Shown piece after piece: positions 7,405-10,400 of a DNA stretch of 10,400 bases. Each line of letters begins with the position of its first letter. Positions within the stretch are counted from its first letter, which is position 1. The position numbers and the translations under genes are program-made. The stretch is from DATARH01 sp035504235 (GTDB taxonomy: Bacteria; Pseudomonadota; Alphaproteobacteria; ATCC43930; CGMCC-115725): NCBI GenBank assembly GCA_035504235.1, contig DATJSH010000077.1:1-10400 (forward strand), given 5' to 3'. The notes below the pieces were generated by a model. That model was not told the origin of the DNA. It did no database searches and worked only from the letters and a program-made list of their open reading frames with translations.

Positions 7405-7429
7405 CGGTCACGGCGAAGCGGCGGATTTC

Positions 7430-10400
7430 CTACTCGGCGGCAAGCGCCTGCGTCCCCGCAGAGGCGCGGAATCGGTCGAGAAGACCCGCGGCTTTCTGTG
7501 CCGCGCGCCGGCGATTCGCTTCCTTGACGTGGCCAAAGCCGCGGATTTCGAGCGGCAACGCCGCCAGCTCGACGGCCGCGGGCAGGTTGGCTTTGGTGAG
7601 ATTGGCGGCGATCTCGCCGAGCTGCGCTTCGTATTCGGCGATGGCCGCCCGTTCGGCGCGGCGCTCCCCGGTGCGGCCAAAAATATCGAAAGGCGTCCCG
7701 CGCAGCCGCTTGAGCTTTGCCAGTACCCGGAAGCCCGCGAGCATCCACGGCCCGTATTCGTGCTTGATGAGGTGCCCGCTCGCCGGGTCGCGCCCCGCGG
7801 TGAGCGGCGGCGCGAGATGGAATTTGAGGCGATAATCGCCCTCGAATTGCTCGCCGATCCGCTTTACGAAGTCGCTGTCGGTGTAGAGCCGAGCGACCTC
7901 GTACTCGTCCTTGTAGGCCATCAGCTTGAAGAGGGCGCGCGCGGCCGCGTCGGTGAGCGCCGTGCCGCCGGGAACGGCCAAGCCTTCGGCGCCGCGGACT
8001 TGCCTGATCTTGTCGCCGTAACGCGCGGCGTAGGCGGCGTTCTGGTACCGGGTGAGGAACGCGACACGGCGCGAGATCACTTCGTCTAGCGTCTCGGACA
8101 GGCGATGCGTTTCGGGAGCGGCGGCGGCTGGCGTCGCGCGCCCGGCGACCAGCGCCGGGTCGATCGCGGTGCGGCGGCCCCAGCGGAAGGCGCGCCGGTT
8201 GAACTCGACCGCCGCGCCGTTGAGCTCGATCGCGCGCAAGATCGCTTCCGCCGAGACCGGCACGAGGCCGCGTTGATAGGCGTAACCGAGCATGAAGAGA
8301 TTGGTCGCCAGCGAGTCGCCGAGAAGCCCCGTCGCCAGGCCCGTCGCATCGAGAAACTCGGCGCCGCCCTGGCCGACCGCATTGATGACCGCACTCGACA
8401 ATTGCTGCTCGGGAAAGGCGAGGTCGGGGTTGCGGGTGAAGTCGCCGGTGATCGTCTGGTGGCTGTTGACGACGGCGCGGGTTTCGCCAGGGCGCAGCTT
8501 CGACAGCGCTTCACCGCTTGCCGACACCACGAGATCGCAACCGAGCAACAGCTTCGCGCCGCCATTGGCGATGCGCACGGCGTGGATCGCCCCGGGGCTG
8601 ACGGCCACGCGCACATGGCTCAGCACCGCGCCGCCTTTTTGCGCAAGGCCGGTCATGTCAAGCACGGTGACGCCCTTGCCTTCGAGGTGCGCCGCCATGC
8701 CGACGAGCGCGCCGATCGTCACCACGCCGGTGCCGCCGACCCCGGTGACGAGGATGCCGTAGGGTTCGTCGAGCGCGGGGAGGGCCGGCTCGGGAAGCTC
8801 GGGCAGCCCGTCTTCGCCCCCCGATTCATTAGCCACGCCGGTTTCACGCTTCTTGAGGCTGCCGCCCTCGACCGTCACAAAGCTCGGGCAGAAACCCTTG
8901 AGGCAGGAGTAGTCCTTGTTGCAGCTCGACTGGTCGATCGACCGCTTGCGGCCGAACTCGGTCTCGACCGGCACGACCGAGACGCAATTCGATGCGGTCG
9001 AGCAATCACCGCAGCCTTCGCAGACGAGGTCGTTGATGACAACGCGCTTGGCCGGGTCGGGGAAACGGCCGCGCTTCCTGCGCCGGCGCTTCTCGGCAGC
9101 GCAAGTCTGGTCGTAGACAATGGCGCTGACCCCCTTGAACTCGCGGATTTCGCGCTGCACGGCGTCGAGATCGTCGCGGTGCCGCACGGTTGCGTTAGCC
9201 GGAAAGTCTGTGCCGGGCGCGTATTTCTCGGGCTCGTCGGTGACCACGACGATCGGCCCGACCCCCTCGGCGGCGAGCTGGCGCGCGACGACCGGCACAG
9301 TCAGTCCGCCGTCGATCGGCTGGCCGCCGGTCATCGCCACGGCGTCGTTGAACAAGACCTTGTAGGTCATGTTGACCTTGGCGGCGACCGCGGCGCGGAT
9401 CGCCAGGATGCCGGAATGCGTGTAGGTGCCATCGCCGATATTGGCGAAGACATGCGGCGTCTCGACAAAGGGCGACTGGCCGATCCACGCCGCGCCCTCG
9501 CCCCCCATCTGGCTGAACGTCGCGGTCGAGCGCTCCATGAATTGCGACAGGTAATGACAGCCGATGCCGGCGAGCGCGCGGCTGCCTTCCGGCACCTTGG
9601 TCGAGGTGTTGTGCGGGCAGCCCGAGCAGAAATAGGGCGTGCGCAGGAACGGCACGACATTGCCGGAGAGCTGCTTTTCCTTTTCTTCGAGGAAAGCGAG
9701 CCGATCCGCGATCCGTGGCGAGGAATGGAAGCGGGCGAGGCGTTTGGCGATGACGCGCGCGATCTGCGCGGGTGACAACTCGCCAGGCGAGGGGAGGATC
9801 CACTCGCCGCTGTCGTCATGCTTGCCGATAATGCGCGGCCGCGCGGCAGCCGGCCAGTTGTAGAGCTGTTCCTTTAATTGTGGCTCGATAACCCCCCGTT
9901 TTTCCTCGACCACGAGGATCTCCTCGAGCCCTTCGGCGAAGGCGCGCGCGCCCCGCGGCTCGAGCGGCCAGGCCATCGCCACCTTGTACACCCGCAACCC
10001 GATTTTCTCGGCTTCGGCCTCGTCGATGCCGAGATCGTCGAGCGCCTGGCAGACATCGAGATAGGATTTGCCGGTCGTGACGATACCGAAACGCGGCTTT
10101 GTGCTGTCGATGACGACGCGGTCGAGCTTGTTGGCCCGGGCGAAGGCGCGCACCGCATCGAGCTTCCACCGGTGCAGGCGCATCTCTTGATCGAGCGGGG
10201 TATCCGGCCAGCGAATGGCCAGCCCGCCCGGCGGCATCGCGAAATCTTCCGGGAGGAGGATGCGCACGCGATCCGGGTGCAGGTTGACCGAGGCTGAGGA
10301 ATCCATTGTCTCGGCCACGGTCTTGAACCCGACCCAGCAACCCGAATAACGCGACATCGCCCAGCCGTAGAGGCCGAGATCGAGAATGTCCTCGACCCCC
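7430..10400 (-). CDS. Indolepyruvate ferredoxin oxidoreductase family protein (fused alpha/beta type), N-terminus outside window
   Basis: Oxidatively decarboxylates aryl 2-oxo acids (indolepyruvate, phenylpyruvate) with CoA to acyl-CoA, passing electrons to ferredoxin or another carrier; cytoplasmic. Stop TAG at 7432-7430. The frame runs off the window edge (residues GVEDILDLGLYGWA precede an internal Met at 10357), so about 989 residues are visible; full-length relatives are near 1150-1180, so perhaps 170, including the first TPP domain, are missing. Order seen: LYGWAMSRYSGCWVGFK; FCSGCPHNTST (9609-9632); TPP/Mg site GDGTYTHSG (9410-9436) with FNDAVAMTGGQ (about 9320-9355); Fe-S part CEGCGDC plus CNKDYSC and GFCPSF (about 8880-9030); the gamma-type domain opening GVGGTGVVT (about 8720-8745) with DMTGLAQKGGAV; and a C-terminal DUF6537-like region (about 7450-8100). 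Unlike archaeal IorAB, all parts sit in one chain. Exact substrate is not readable. Confidence 0.94.
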   Translation of the reverse strand, partial: GVEDILDLGLYGWAMSRYSGCWVGFKTVAETMDSSASVNLHPDRVRILLPEDFAMPPGGLAIRWPDTPLDQEMRLHRWKLDAVRAFARANKLDRVVIDSTKPRFGIVTTGKSYLDVCQALDDLGIDEAEAEKIGLRVYKVAMAWPLEPRGARAFAEGLEEILVVEEKRGVIEPQLKEQLYNWPAAARPRIIGKHDDSGEWILPSPGELSPAQIARVIAKRLARFHSSPRIADRLAFLEEKEKQLSGNVVPFLRTPYFCSGCPHNTSTKVPEGSRALAGIGCHYLSQFMERSTATFSQMGGEGAAWIGQSPFVETPHVFANIGDGTYTHSGILAIRAAVAAKVNMTYKVLFNDAVAMTGGQPIDGGLTVPVVARQLAAEGVGPIVVVTDEPEKYAPGTDFPANATVRHRDDLDAVQREIREFKGVSAIVYDQTCAAEKRRRRKRGRFPDPAKRVVINDLVCEGCGDCSTASNCVSVVPVETEFGRKRSIDQSSCNKDYSCLKGFCPSFVTVEGGSLKKRETGVANESGGEDGLPELPEPALPALDEPYGILVTGVGGTGVVTIGALVGMAAHLEGKGVTVLDMTGLAQKGGAVLSHVRVAVSPGAIHAVRIANGGAKLLLGCDLVVSASGEALSKLRPGETRAVVNSHQTITGDFTRNPDLAFPEQQLSSAVINAVGQGGAEFLDATGLATGLLGDSLATNLFMLGYAYQRGLVPVSAEAILRAIELNGAAVEFNRRAFRWGRRTAIDPALVAGRATPAAAAPETHRLSETLDEVISRRVAFLTRYQNAAYAARYGDKIRQVRGAEGLAVPGGTALTDAAARALFKLMAYKDEYEVARLYTDSDFVKRIGEQFEGDYRLKFHLAPPLTAGRDPASGHLIKHEYGPWMLAGFRVLAKLKRLRGTPFDIFGRTGERRAERAAIAEYEAQLGEIAANLTKANLPAAVELAALPLEIRGFGHVKEANRRRAAQKAAGLLDRFRASAGTQALAAE

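Noticed and set aside
7394..7424. Two 11-bp direct repeats CGAAGCGGCGG, 20 bp apart
   Set aside because: Low-complexity GC sequence in which such repeats arise easily; no operator or integration context.
7326..7748. N-terminal extension of the secreted protein to 7748
   Set aside because: Most of this frame overlaps the same-strand oxidoreductase in another frame; a promoter, ribosome site and signal peptide point to the GTG at 7325.
8105..9775. A 556-codon + strand frame across the oxidoreductase
   Set aside because: Antisense shadow of a gene whose family motifs are unmistakable on the minus strand.

Overview
The window is GC-rich, densely coded chromosomal DNA. It most likely comes from an alphaproteobacterium. 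This is inferred from codon use, from the resemblance of the glycerate 2-kinase/pyruvate kinase pair to ttuD-ttuE pairs, from a fused single-chain indolepyruvate ferredoxin oxidoreductase, and from a REP-like palindrome cluster with CTTGA/TCAAG loops. No rRNA, tRNA, CRISPR, transposase or phage gene was seen. The content looks like housekeeping and catabolic genes.

Layout. Left, + strand: the C-terminal part of an amidohydrolase-2 protein (1-627, cut by the window edge), then after 22 bp a SAM-dependent methyltransferase (650-1435). It meets, tail to tail with overlapping stop codons, a minus-strand block: glycerate 2-kinase (3595-4941), pyruvate kinase (2148-3566) and a carboxymuconolactone decarboxylase-family protein (1432-2037). 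The pyruvate kinase-CMD gap (2038-2147) holds three consecutive inverted repeats. A Do/HtrA-type periplasmic serine protease (5059-6666, +) is divergent from the kinase block. Right of it, on the minus strand, are a small secreted protein of unknown function (6693-7325) with a good sigma-70-like promoter of its own, and a large indolepyruvate ferredoxin oxidoreductase family protein (7430-10400) whose N-terminus lies beyond the window.

How the genes work together. The clearest functional unit is glycerate 2-kinase plus pyruvate kinase. The first makes 2-phosphoglycerate and the second converts PEP to pyruvate; enolase, which links them, is not here. The oxidoreductase would oxidise aryl 2-oxo acids from aromatic amino acid breakdown to acyl-CoA. 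The amidohydrolase and CMD proteins are of kinds often found in aromatic or ring-derived carbon catabolism, but their substrates cannot be read from the sequence. The HtrA protease serves envelope protein quality control and is probably unrelated to its neighbours. No gene-free stretch exceeds about 120 bp. I found no convincing undescribed multi-gene system; the most notable non-coding structure is the triple-hairpin cluster at 2049-2119.
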